Source of the DNA: Plasmopara viticola
Taxonomy: Eukaryota; Oomycota; Peronosporomycetes; Peronosporales; Peronosporaceae
Direction: 5' to 3'
Length of the DNA stretch: 64,000 bases
NCBI GenBank assembly: GCA_001695595.3
Contig: MBPM02000062.1
Location: 62,001-126,000, forward strand
Shown: one piece after another, positions 9,971 through 21,029 of the stretch
Numbering within the stretch: the stretch's first letter is position 1
Layout of the letters: the number at the start of each line of letters is the position of its first letter
Program-made: the position numbers and the translations under genes
Notes under the pieces: generated by a model
The model's database searches: none
What the model was told of the DNA's origin: nothing
What the model saw: only the letters and a program-made list of their open reading frames with translations

Positions 9971-12804
9971 ACTTTGATACAGGAACAACATGTTAACAAG
10001 TCGCCAAGATAACAAGCGACTGATTGTTTGTGGCCATCGTTGATACAACTACTTAAAAATGGCAGCATAAAGTATGTATATCTTGATAAAACTTCATATT
10101 TGCAGCTTACGCCCGCCAACCAGCCGCGCGAGATAAACAGCGGCTAAATAAAATCACCCTTCTTGTGTCATGCCATTTTTGAAGCACTTTTCATGAAGAA
10201 GTATAATAATTGACACCTTTCAATCAATTTTGTGGAATTTTCATGTCTTCCATCGCTCCTATTTTGCTGCAAATTTATTTTCACGTATCATTTGCGAAAT
10301 ATATGGTTAGATAGCGAATGAGAACGGACTAGGCACTGCTTGATCCTGCTCCGCAGCTGACATTCCTGTCGTTGGTGACGCTAGCGCTATTTTTATTTAA
10401 GAATGACAGCGGAATGCAGCTTTAAGAGAGTAGAAGCTCAAGTAGTCTCGTACGCCGCATATTTTCAGCGAAACAGCTTGGATCACTTCCAAAGTTTTAG
10501 CCTCTTGGCTCTGGCAATTTAACCTGCGATGATGTATTGCAATTAAGACTTTGAATTGATTATTAATAAACATATATAAGCCGACTTATACTTTATCCGG
10601 AAAAGATACAACGTTGAGGGCATATTCTACAAAAATGTAACTGATATGGCATAGTTGGATTGTTCACAAATGTATGGCTAGATAGACGATCAAGAGCTTG
10701 TAACTCAAAAGATATTTGCTGGTAAGCATACCTCAAGGCATAAACAAAAAGGCTTCGTGCAGTAGCCATAAGGTGCTGGAAATGGGGCGAGACATCTTGC
10801 AAATTGCCCTCCACATCGAGTTGTGATAAAGCGCACCGGATGAAATAATTACACAATTAACACAAAGCTAAACGTCCTTTGTAACGCCAGGCGAAGCTCG
10901 AACAAGTGTCTTCCTTGATGCCGCTGAAGCATTGAAGAACTAGAATTTCAGCACTCATTTTAAATCCAACCGACAGAAGTATTGTAAGACTCACTGTACG
11001 TGTCCAAATAGCCGACTAGGTCACGTTTCTTCCGTTATTTTTGCTGTGAACTTTGCGTGATCCAATCAAAGTTATCTTTACTCTTCAAAATCTGTTTAGT
11101 TTACATGGCTGCTTACAATGTAGCGGAGAGCATGATTTTTTTCGGCTGCGAAGACACACTTTCGAGAGCTGGTGTAAGACCATCGATTCCTATCACTTTA
11201 AAACGTTGCCTTAGATGGCTTAAATGGGCGCCCAGTAACGAACGAATTATTTTCGGCCGCTAAAAACAAACAATAGAAGCAGTTACAATGAAAGCAATTT
11301 CATGATCAAATGGATACATTTTGCCGGGCTCGATAGCTCTTGCGACATCACTGACCACTCGCGTACCATGAACTAATCGCCGTAGGGGCTTTTTCCTTAA
11401 AACTTATTTGTGGCCATCCACCGAATACAGTGTCTATATAATCGACACCCGAGACGTTGAGCAGCTCGAAACGGGTGTTGGTAGAAGTATTGTTGCTCTA
11501 TTGAGCTTATGAAGAGCATGATCTCGTATTACTCCTCTAGTTTTGCCGGCGATTCTCCGGACACTATACACTTTAACTCCTTTCACAAGCAATTATTGAT
11601 ACCCTTCAAAATTTGTGAGCTCAAGTACAACGGACGCTGTATACGCCAGTCAAATGATACTTTTGTATACAGCAAGGCGGATGCGTCTTCAGTTTTCAAG
11701 AGAATTCTCACCTTAGAGTACACATCCACAGTCCGGTCTAAGTACTCGATAGCATTTACTCCTTCGGTGTTCTGTGCCTCTGACACATTTCGCGGTGCAT
11801 TAAGCAGGTGCCTATACGCCGTTACACAACGACTCAGTTACCCTCAAATTAAGCTGCACTGTCCAGTGTCCCTGGAAACACGGCTTCTTTGCAAATTATG
11901 GAGACTTTTGTGATACAAAGCAATCGATTTTCTCTATTTATATCCTTACGTAATTCGAGTAGATCTAAGATGCCCGCTCTAAATGGTGCACTTGTGAGCC
12001 TCTATCATTCGCGGATTAAAAAATCTACTTGCAGAACTATGCTTACAACCCGTTCAACAGTGTTCCGCAGGCGGTTTACCAACTCATATGTGGAGTTATA
12101 TTGCTCTCTCCGACAGCCATTGCTACCAGCAGGTCTTGGCTACCCGCTGATGAACATCATCACATTCAGCACCTATCATACTTTTTTTGGCATATGCTTG
12201 CCCAGGTTTTATCTCGAAAGGGATGTACGCCCAATAGGGAAGAAATCACGACTCACCAAGGCCCCACTACGCGGAATGATGCAACATATAGTGACGTCAT
12301 TGTCTCGCCAAAGAACATATTCGTGTCTTCCGGCCACGGCATGCCCAAAATTAGATCATCGTTGTCTTTGTCAAGATTTCTGTGCTTTCAAAGTATTGAA
12401 CTACACAACAAGACTTGCTTAACCCTACTCATGTCTTAAACTGTTCCTTTAGCCTGTCTATTCCGAAGGATGTACTCGCGTTCCCGCATCAATCAACCGG
12501 TTTAAGTTGGCTTCAATCGCTCACGGGCGTGTAGAATTTTGTGACGCACAGAATGTATCAAGACTAAGATGGCAATTTATACCTTTGTATAGCTGCGTGC
12601 ACAACAAACGGTCCTCCGCTACTTTCATTTTTTTAAGACTTTTCATGCGCGAAGGGCTACGTCTTCGCGGTGTGTATCTACTCCAAATGCTCAATTGAAA
12701 GACCAAGGCCTTCTTTTACGTAGGCGTTTTGCATTAACTGGTGACTAGCTCTTCAGGTGCAATTTTTGCCAGCAGCTTCTTAAAGCTTTATAGTCGTCGT
12801 CTCC
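9971..12804. other. Gene-poor region, no assignable gene
   Basis: Several 60-180 codon open frames overlap on both strands between 11500 and 12440, but none shows recognisable motifs. The overlapping frames probably reflect old mobile-element coding sequence. A minus-strand stretch near 11380-11420 with GVDYIDTVFGGW is faintly reminiscent of a copia RT block, but is not enough for a call. Confidence 0.4.
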
Positions 12805-13005
12805 TTCAAGACAGACTCGAGTTATGCCTTTGCTTACCACACGCCGTAAAAGCGATGCTGCTGTACTCTTCTTCAAGACAGACTCGAGTTATGCCTTTGC
12901 TCACCACACGCCGTAAAAGCGATGCTGCTGTACCCTTCTTCAAGACAGACTCGAGTTACGCCTTTGCTTACCACACGCCGTAAGAGCGATGCTGCTGTAC
13001 TCTTC
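12805..13005. repeat. Tandem repeat, three 67 bp units
   Basis: Units start at 12805, 12872 and 12939 and each begins TTCAAGACAGACTCGAGTTA. They differ at only a few positions (for example TTATGCC/TTACGCC, GCTTACC/GCTCACC, ACTCTT/ACCCTT), so the array is recent or homogenised. Because 67 is not a multiple of three, any translation changes frame at each unit, which argues against a protein repeat. It ends where the last unit runs into CTTCTTAAAGAG. Confidence 0.9.
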
Positions 13006-16000
13006 TTAAAGAGCAACTTCAATCGCCTTTGTCGCTGCTGCCTGCAAATCAATGAGCTGAGTACGGTGTGAACCTAATCCTACAGCATAGTCACTTTGAT
13101 TATCGTAAAATAGTGACACCCTGACAAAGGAGACACCTAATTTGAATCATGAATATTTTATTGAGATCTTGCTGGTAGGAAAGGAATTGTGAGCGGTGGC
13201 GAAACTCGTAAGTGATGGGCAGAAACGCTGCTTAAGCTGTTTCTCTTGTGCTCACAGCTTACAAAACGCATCAGTGTGAGTGAACACTCACTTTGACCTT
13301 GCCTCACAAGTAAAGGAGGGCGAACGCCACGCGCGCTTAATCATTTGGATTAAGAGCTGCCTTTGCGGCTACTTATACCTTCTTAAACAAAGGAAGATCT
13401 CTTTTTCTTTGAAGGCTAGAACCTTTAAATTTACCGGCTTGAACTTTGCAGTAGGTGCTTCCACCGGGGAAGCGCAAGCTGCCTTCTGCCTGAGCTTCAA
13501 GTATATACCTTACTTGCAAAGCTCGAACACTAAGGTTCAATTCGGCGGCATGGCAGCAGGATAGCTGCAAGTGCGGCCCGTTAAAGTCAGTCATTTTTTC
13601 AGTCTGCATATATCCGATACTGAAAGGTGATTTTTTCTATCGAAGTCTTTGCAAGAGTTCGGGTAGGCGATCTACCCTCTTGAGCGTAGAATTAACATGA
13701 AAGTATCGCCAGGTTTAACGGGATCACCAGACTTTGCACAGATGAGGCGCAAAGAAGATAATACAATCGTCAGGTAAACGACCAATCACTATATTTAGTT
13801 ATGAATCGTCGATTGCACAATAGATTGAAGCTCAGAGGCCGCTTCATTTGAGATCATACCGTTTTCTTGGGCCTAATTGTTAAGCTTTATTAGCACTAAA
13901 TATAACCTGTATCTCCAATCACCATTGAAGTACCTTTCAATCGGAATAACCTTTCATATAACAGTTTGGCTGTATGTAACGGCCCACTACATGCAGCCAA
14001 TTCTCCTTATGATGTGAGAAGGCTGCATCGAAATAAACAAGTTTTGAAATGTATTTTATTGCGTGCAAGAGGCTCACTATCGTGACGTATTGCTCCTTGA
14101 ACAGGTCACGTTTTGTTGTGTAAAGATAGCGTCCGCTATGCAATGCTATCATCACAATTATCTCAGAAAGATTAATTGGCTGTCATGTTGACGCGAGTGA
14201 GTTAAGTAGCAGGACAGCACGAACATAAGAGCTAACGAGAACAGTAAGAATGCAGTCTATTGAGCTCAGAATTCAAATGCGTTACTAACACTGACGTGTT
14301 GGCGATAATGCAAACATTCGCAATAAGCTCACCGATCTCGACCAATCTTCGACTCATTGCGAACATTGAGAGGCTATTTATTTCTTATTTACGGCCAACA
14401 AATACGAGCTTCGGTTAAATCTTACATAATTGTCGTAAATAGTACTTGTCTTAGTAAGTATTGAAGGCTATGCGCATCTCGTAGTTACTCCATGGTTGCA
14501 GAGGACGACTCGATGACCGCGAGAAGAGCTGCCAATTCAAACAAGATGGTTCTAGCAATTAGCTTAGGCGTAAATTTTAAGCAACACACGCTCAAAAAGC
14601 TTCTTTGTTCTGCAAGAATTACTGCAGAAGGTATTGTGTACTTTTTACGATAGACTTATACAAAATTTCTTTTATCTAGTTGTGTTTACCGATTTAAAAA
14701 TGCGGCGAATTGACAGATAGTTCTGTGTTGATTAGGTAACAAAAACGTAGACGTAGAATCAGAGATGCCGTTTTGTAAATGTAAGCTTATTCTTGTTAAG
14801 AAACACCACTTTTACGCTTGTGAGCTGGCCGTATGCATTAAGCTCAATCGACTATTTTACGCCCTCTATATTATGTGCAGCATATAACACTTCGATATTG
14901 AGTGGGCGAAGCCTTAAAACAAAAAAATCAGCGACAATGAAGCAGCGGACCTAGCTGTAAACACTTTTCTTCCATAGACACACGGTGTTTCAACGGAGAA
15001 ATCACTGCAAAGAGTGATCTTTTAAAAAAAAAGGACGAGAGGATCACATCATCATAGGAAGTATACAAAACGCGCAAGAAGCATACTTATTTTTGTAGAA
15101 GTGCCAATATATAAGGTGAGATGCCGATTTACTCACACATACTTATTTGTCGAGAAAAAGCCTAACGCGCTTAAACTTTGTCTAATGTCTGTAGGATTTT
15201 CGATAATTGACGGTATCAATTGAGAGACCCATCGAACGTAGATAACCCAATTTAAATTAAGCTAAAACGGGTGAGGGATCAAGCGAAACAGCAACAACAA
15301 TGCAAAAAACCTTGCTGCTATTTTCCTACCTTAGATGTACGGTTCCGGCGAAAGTAGAAACAAACCGAACGTGAAAGAGTCAATTGCACAGCAAGCACAC
15401 GGTCGGCTCGAAAGTGCACGGGTCGTACTTCTCGAAGATATCGAGCTTGGTCTTCAAAAAAGGGTGATCAATGTGATCGGCAATCCGACCCTTGAGTTCC
15501 AATTTATTGGATCAATCAGAAAGCAGTTGTCAATCTATCGCGAATATACATATACATTGTTTTCAGCGAGAAAGAAGGCATCTTCTTGTGTCCATATGAC
15601 CTAGATGGTAGTCAGACGCTCTAAGAAATCAAAAACGGTTTCTTGCGAGTGTTTCAAGAACTTTCCGCATGATCAAAATCTTATTTACATCTTACGAAGA
15701 GCAATTACAAGCTGCATTTACGATTTAAAGTTTATCATTCAAAGTATGCATTGTTTTAATTAAGCAGTCGGATGTCTCTTGTCCGTCTCAGCTCTACAAT
15801 AGTTGTGCAACGCACTAAGAAACAGCAGTCGGTCCAGTCTCATATCAAATATAGCAGAAGTAGCTCATTCATCAGACTGCATCCGATCCTTGAAAAGTGC
15901 AGACGCAGCCCAATGTAAACCGCCACAAGCTCTTTAACAAGACCTTAGGCACAACCCTAGGAGCCAATCATTTTTTTCAAGTTTTGAATATGTGATAATC

Positions 16001-18480
16001 CTGATTTGGAGTCAGATACAGCGCATAAAGCCATTGAAAGACCGCCGCAAGGTAGAAAATAAAAATGAAATTAGTCTCTTATCTGATTACGGACGCATAA
16101 AACAAGTTGCATGGCCAATGGGAATGTAGCATCCGCCGAAAGCGTTGGTACTGCATCAAATGCCAATTGTCTCTAAACTGAAACGAGTGGCCAACATCTT
16201 GACGCAGGTAAAAGGTAATTCCACTTATATTTTGAACCGTTAAGAGCAGACTTTATGATATTTACATTTGGACATTGTATTATTATAAATCGTCAAGCGA
16301 CAGAAAATTAAAATACCGCGATGAAATATGTGTGCCAATTAATTATACAAAACTTATTGATCGGTGATGACATTGCAAATGATAGTAGTACTACTATGTC
16401 GCTATCGGTAACTTTATCGGTTCGACTGTTTGTCAAGAGCATGAGAAGTAAGTATCCACCATGTTATTTCTTATTGATTGACTAACTGCACAACGCTTGC
16501 TGTCGGTGTTAAAGAGTCAGTTGATAATTTGCGTCCAACGAGTGCAGCATAAATGAGCAAGCAAGGTTTAAAACCGTTTAAGCTACGAGAACCAGAAGGG
16601 GATACCTAACGCTGCGAAGTCAAAATGTTCCAGGACATTTTTATACTTGAAGTGACTAATTTTGAGACGAAGGACAAATGGTCAGTGTTTACAAACGATG
16701 CATCTTTGTCTACTCACTCAATGTGTGGTACGCATTTGTTCGTAGGAGCTGCCGTGTGACTTCAAGGAATATAGATAGGTTTCGATTTAGTCAGTGCTGT
16801 GAGCTTCGCTTTGATGGGCTGAATTTAGTAGTCCTTGCGCTTTTACAGGTGAGTCTTGCAGCTTTGATTGAGCTTCCCTGCAGCCCCTCAAAGTTGTCAC
16901 TGGTGTTTTTAATGTGAACGATCATAGTTGGGGGATTAGAGGCCTTTTCTTACTCGGGCAACCGGGGAAGGCTAGAGCTGAAGCAGAGACACTCAATTTA
17001 TTGTATGAAGCTGAGACTTGAGTGTTGCATCGATGGAAAGCGTGGATGTTGGACGTTTCCTATGAGTCCTGAAGATCCCATGGTGATTCAAAAGCGAGAG
17101 GTGGGTAGCAACAGCCAGTAATTTCTCGTTGATGTTATTCCAATTTTAACCGTTTGCTACGTGCCAAATTATTGATTCGTGTTTAAGATTACGAAAGCGC
17201 AATCTACAATAGAGTATTGCCACTTATTAATGGCACACGAAAAAAATCAAATTCTCTGAACTCGAGATACATGATTGGCACAAGCTAAAGAAAGTAAGCT
17301 TAATTTGCTGCGTAGCTCGATTCTGAACTGGCCACTGCAAACATTGCCCGGCCCTGCTTTGCGTATGATCCGCCTTCTCCGGTTATTTTCATTCGTCGAT
17401 GACAATGGTCTGTACACGTAAAGAGATCTCACCTCAGTTGCACGCTAGATAGTGTCCATTTAGTAAAACGATCCCTAAATTGATAGATGCCTTAAAACGT
17501 AAAGGAGAAGACCGTCATGACCCTGATCATTAATGAGGAATTTCAAGTGTACTTCATTTTACTTGATTTTAAAGGACTAGCCTCTGACTTCTTGTCCTTT
17601 CATATCTCAAATTTTACAGCCCATTAGGCGGGTTACTAAAGCCGGTGTTATTTGAGCCGTAAAGCATAGACTTTGCTTAAAGAATTCAACCATCGTAAGG
17701 CTAGCAAGCATTTTAAGCAGCGCAAACTACGCGTCCGGCAGATGGGAATCCATACCTGACCCTTTAAGAGGGTATACGTTACAAATGTACCCGTGAAGCT
17801 TTAATATTGACTGCAAGGTGATAGCAGATGTGACGGGGTCACATCGTTTCTTACACTGAAGAAGCGCGTGCGATGGTTCGGTGAACATCCGTTCACTGAC
17901 CCGATCAATGAGTGCATTTCAATCTATTTCTGTTTGGTCCCTACCTTTATATCTTTAGAAGCGACCAACGGCAAGAAAAGCAAAGACTTTACTATACAAT
18001 TACAATATGCAAACGCCGGTTAAGACGCCCGTTTAAAAGCCCAAAGCTCGACTTTAATGTTACGATAAAGTAAACAAATTTCACATAAAATTCCATAACT
18101 TGGAGCCTTTCGATTTGTCAAAACCATTTAGATCATTTTCTTCGCATTAATCGCGAGGCCAAACCTCGTTGCAGCATCAATTAATTCCTAAACGTAGTAG
18201 CATTGAAACATTTCCATCTTGACGTTAATTTGTGTGCTGAACAAGATTGAGTAATCAACATTCATACTATGTCAGTACAGCCTCACAACCTGTGTATCCC
18301 TTATTTTAAGGGATATTGGCATAAAAATGTACGATACAATGAAATGGAAAATCCTCCTTTCATCGAAAATTACACGTATAATTAAATATAAATGAAACCA
18401 TGCCATTTTTTATTACTTTGCAAACCGTCATGTTATTTTATTTCCCCATGGAATAGTATTAGCTTGAGGATTTGATTTTC
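13006..18480. other. Gene-poor region with ORF debris
   Basis: No recognisable gene. Coding-like but broken stretches occur on the plus strand around 16553-16760 (starts MSKQGLKPFKL, stop after the GDT codon, then continues EVKMFQDIFILEVTNF) and near 17005-17120 (CCIDGKRGCWTF...). They may be remains of one gene, but I do not recognise the family. Frames at 13280-13564 and 15335-15604 look spurious. Confidence 0.4.
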
Positions 18481-18494
18481 CAATGAACGTTTGC

Positions 18495-18580
18495 CTTATG
18501 ACAGTTCAAACTGACTGTAGCAACATTCGTCGAAATCCTCTGCTCGTTCCAAACTCATGGTGTGCACTTTATAAACGAGT
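18495..18580 (+). promoter_or_regulatory. Upstream region shared with the paralogue at 4546
   Basis: Counterpart of the region before 4546. The conserved blocks CTGTAGCAA, ATTCGTCGAAA, CCTCTGCTCGT and GTGCACTT stand at matching distances from the start codon. Further upstream, similarity fades into AT-rich sequence, so the duplicated segment seems to begin shortly before the promoter. Confidence 0.55.
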
Positions 18581-19807
18581 TTGCTCGCTCAGCACCAAGT
18601 CATGTCACTAGTTGCATTTCCAGTGTTATGGAAAAATGCCCAAGAGCGTGATTTGAGAGGAATTGTCGACTTGCAGATGGCCGAGTTGCCCGTGCGGGGA
18701 GCTCAAGTAAAGGACTTGTTTCCACTGCTTAATGCAAAGATCAATGCTCACTCGCCAATTCCACGTCATGATCTTGAAGTGGAACGTTTACTTTTGTATG
18801 GCACACAACTGAGTCGTCTGCGGACGTTGGATGCTTTGATTCCCAAACTAGGAGGAAGTCCACGGTTTGTAGCCATCATGCGAGCGCATCCTCGAAATGG
18901 GACGAGTGGCAGATTCTCGGTCTCGATCAAGACATTGACGGGGAAAAGAATGCAGCTCACTTGTCACTTGTCGGACACTATTGGCCATCTCAAGAGTAGA
19001 ATTGGGGTGAAGGAGCGCATAGCGGTAGACAAACAGATGCTTCTATTTGCGGGCAAACGCTTGGAGGATCACCTCACACTTCGTTCGTACGGAATCAAGA
19101 GCCATAGTGACTTGTTTCTCGTTAAGAAAGTACGGGGCGGTGGATGTCCACCGCGCATTTTTGCCGATCTGTCGAACAATTCGATTCTAACGGAGCGTGA
19201 GTTTTCACGTGATGCTCCCGAATGGCGTATAGCATATCAAGGTCTCAACATTGAAGGCAGGTGTAAGAACGAAGAATGTGAGGCTTATCAGGAGATGGTG
19301 ATCTGCCCCAAGCAATATGAAGCCTTTAATTTGATGGAGCATGATTATATGCAGTGCCCGATGTGTCGGACGAACGTGAAGCCGCGGACTTGTGGCTTTT
19401 ATAATTGTCTTTGGAAATATGAAGGGACGAAAACGAATCAGGAGTGTTCACTCATTTCACCATGGAAAGAGGCCTTTGGCGAAAAGTATCATCGATTTGA
19501 TGCTGACAAGAAGTATCATTCTGTCGAATGGGCCAGTCTTTTGATTGTCGCGAAACGAAACGATGAGGATTCAACCGTCGCGTCACCCAGTGCTATGTCT
19601 ACAGTCGAGCGTGTATGGTCAGTCACAGTCGACGAACAGTGCACGATTTGCTGGTGCGAGTTTGGCTCGAAGGGGCGGTGCGTTCCAACGACTGTTGGCT
19701 GTGGCCACAGCTTTCATAAGGCCTGCATTAAGCAGTGGGTGGGATGGTGTGGGAAGAGTGGCGTCTTGGCAAGCTGTCCCATGTGTCGTAAAGAGGTGAA
19801 AGCTTGA
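18581..19807 (+). CDS. Ubiquitin-like / zinc-binding / RING-H2 protein, copy 3
   Basis: Intronless, 408 aa, the best-preserved copy. Residues 1-105 may be a divergent beta-grasp region. A clear ubiquitin-like domain spans about 112-187, with SIKTLTGKRMQL, SDTIGHLKSRIG, LLFAGKRLEDHLTL and an end reading LFLVKKVRGGG, which mirrors the LRGG tail of ubiquitin. A Cys-rich domain follows (C228, C233, C259, C262, C271, C276), resembling a zinc-binding region I recall next to ubiquitin domains in amoebal and fungal proteins. The C-terminal RING-H2 has C354, C357, C374, H376, H379, C382, C399 and C402. Likely role: RING E3 ligase in cytosol or nucleus with a built-in ubiquitin-like module. It stands alone between two gene-poor stretches. 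The first or second in-frame Met (residue 8) may be used. The domain calls are firm; the substrate is unknown, and cleavage after the internal Gly-Gly is conjecture. Confidence 0.87.
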   Translation: MLAQHQVMSLVAFPVLWKNAQERDLRGIVDLQMAELPVRGAQVKDLFPLLNAKINAHSPIPRHDLEVERLLLYGTQLSRLRTLDALIPKLGGSPRFVAIMRAHPRNGTSGRFSVSIKTLTGKRMQLTCHLSDTIGHLKSRIGVKERIAVDKQMLLFAGKRLEDHLTLRSYGIKSHSDLFLVKKVRGGGCPPRIFADLSNNSILTEREFSRDAPEWRIAYQGLNIEGRCKNEECEAYQEMVICPKQYEAFNLMEHDYMQCPMCRTNVKPRTCGFYNCLWKYEGTKTNQECSLISPWKEAFGEKYHRFDADKKYHSVEWASLLIVAKRNDEDSTVASPSAMSTVERVWSVTVDEQCTICWCEFGSKGRCVPTTVGCGHSFHKACIKQWVGWCGKSGVLASCPMCRKEVKA

Positions 19808-19981
19808 CGTTTTATTGTGTTGATGTCGGAAATGAAGGTGACAGAGTTTTTTTTTTAACAAAATGACAAAACGCATTTTATTCAACTTGTGGTCTTCTTT
19901 AGGATAAGTATTTGTTTAGGAACTTTATAGTAAAGGCCCTGCCTGAGGTTGAGCGGGTTAATTGTTAGTACTCGAAGCAAA

Positions 19982-20307
19982 TTTTCGGAAAAGGTTGGGG
20001 TGACGCCCTCCTTCCAAGCGCGGGGGCTAAATGCTCGCGCGCTTCGGGCAGGTGCTCTCGGGCATCTGCAGGTCTCTAACGAGTCTCACCCTCGACGCGA
20101 CGGTCTCCAGCATCAGGGCGCCACCTGGGCTCTTACCAAGTCAGAAGTACACAAAATAATGGAAGACCCTCACGGCCTCGGTGCTGGCTGCACTGCCCGC
20201 CGAACGAGACTCGACGTATGCGGACACCACTCTATGCCGTGGACTAGCCGGACTGAGCCTAGCACGTGCATAACTTGGCAACGCGATAACGTAATACATT
20301 ACATTAC
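19982..20307 (+). mobile_element. Minimal LINE-derived element (5' end + 3' end fused)
   Basis: Three blocks match parts of the LINE copy at 45486-46635: its 5' end (TTTTCGGAAAAGGTTGGGGT onward, to about 20118), a short internal block encoding WALTKSE, and its 3' coding end with the ATTAC-type tail (ATACATTACATTAC). Nearly all endonuclease and reverse-transcriptase sequence is missing, so this is a non-autonomous deletion derivative that kept both termini. It sits about 170 bp downstream of the copy 3 stop codon. Clear target-site duplications were not found; GTTAGTACTC before and CTAAGTACTG after are only similar. Confidence 0.75.
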
Positions 20308-21029
20308 AAAACTAAGTACTGTAATTGGTTTTGATAGGCGTCAAACCTAGTTCTTAAATGCACAGCAATGCACAGCAATGTACAGGAAGAGCAGACTTGC
20401 CTCCTTCGCACTGCCCTGCCGTGCCACTTGAGGCAAAGCTTTTGTATACCATCGCATATGAAGAAGGGTCAAGTGCTTGTGGATTAAGCGCAAAAGCTCG
20501 AAAGTATGTAAGGGATCGTGGCAATACGCTCCAGATACACTGATCGTGACACGCTCTTTTCAACTTTTTCTCTCGGTTGCACTCATAGACTCTACTCTTA
20601 ATACGAATGCTGCTCACTACACCCAGTTTGCGTCACAGAAGCAACTGGATTTGGTCATGGCTGTATGACAAATTAATTAAGGTGGCTTTGATAGTGTAAT
20701 CCGTTCAGGATGGATCGCAAACGAACGCACGATGCTTCAAGGTTGTACGAAAGAAACAAAGCCCTAAAAGGTTTCGACCCTCCAAGTCGTGCAAATGATA
20801 TCTTTCGCTGCCAAAAATTGCAATTTTGTTTTCTCTGTCCGACAATAACAATAAAATCGGCACAAACACTAAGACCACCGCCTTTCATGACGCCCCAACC
20901 ATCGAAAACGCGCGACCGTATGGTACTTCTCCCAATTTTGCTTTCAACAAGGCTTTGCCAAAGTTCCTCGTCCCAGTTTGCACTTCCATATCGTACCCCC
21001 TGCCAATACTTATCAACAGTCGTACCCTT
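20308..21029. other. Intergenic, no assignable gene
   Basis: Contains a short tandem CACAGCAATG duplication near 20358-20378 and short overlapping frames on both strands. None is recognisable. The part nearest 21030 is probably 3' UTR of the minus-strand glycosyltransferase. Confidence 0.4.

Noticed and set aside
11509..12439. Three overlapping 130-180 codon plus-strand frames
   Set aside because: Mutually overlapping in different frames, composition unlike real genes here, no recognisable motifs.
12741..12983. 80-codon frame across the 67 bp tandem repeat
   Set aside because: Its apparent peptide repeats are produced by the DNA repeat read in changing frames; not a protein repeat.
12805..13005. 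CRISPR-like array
   Set aside because: Units are contiguous repeats without unique spacers, in eukaryotic DNA; a minisatellite.
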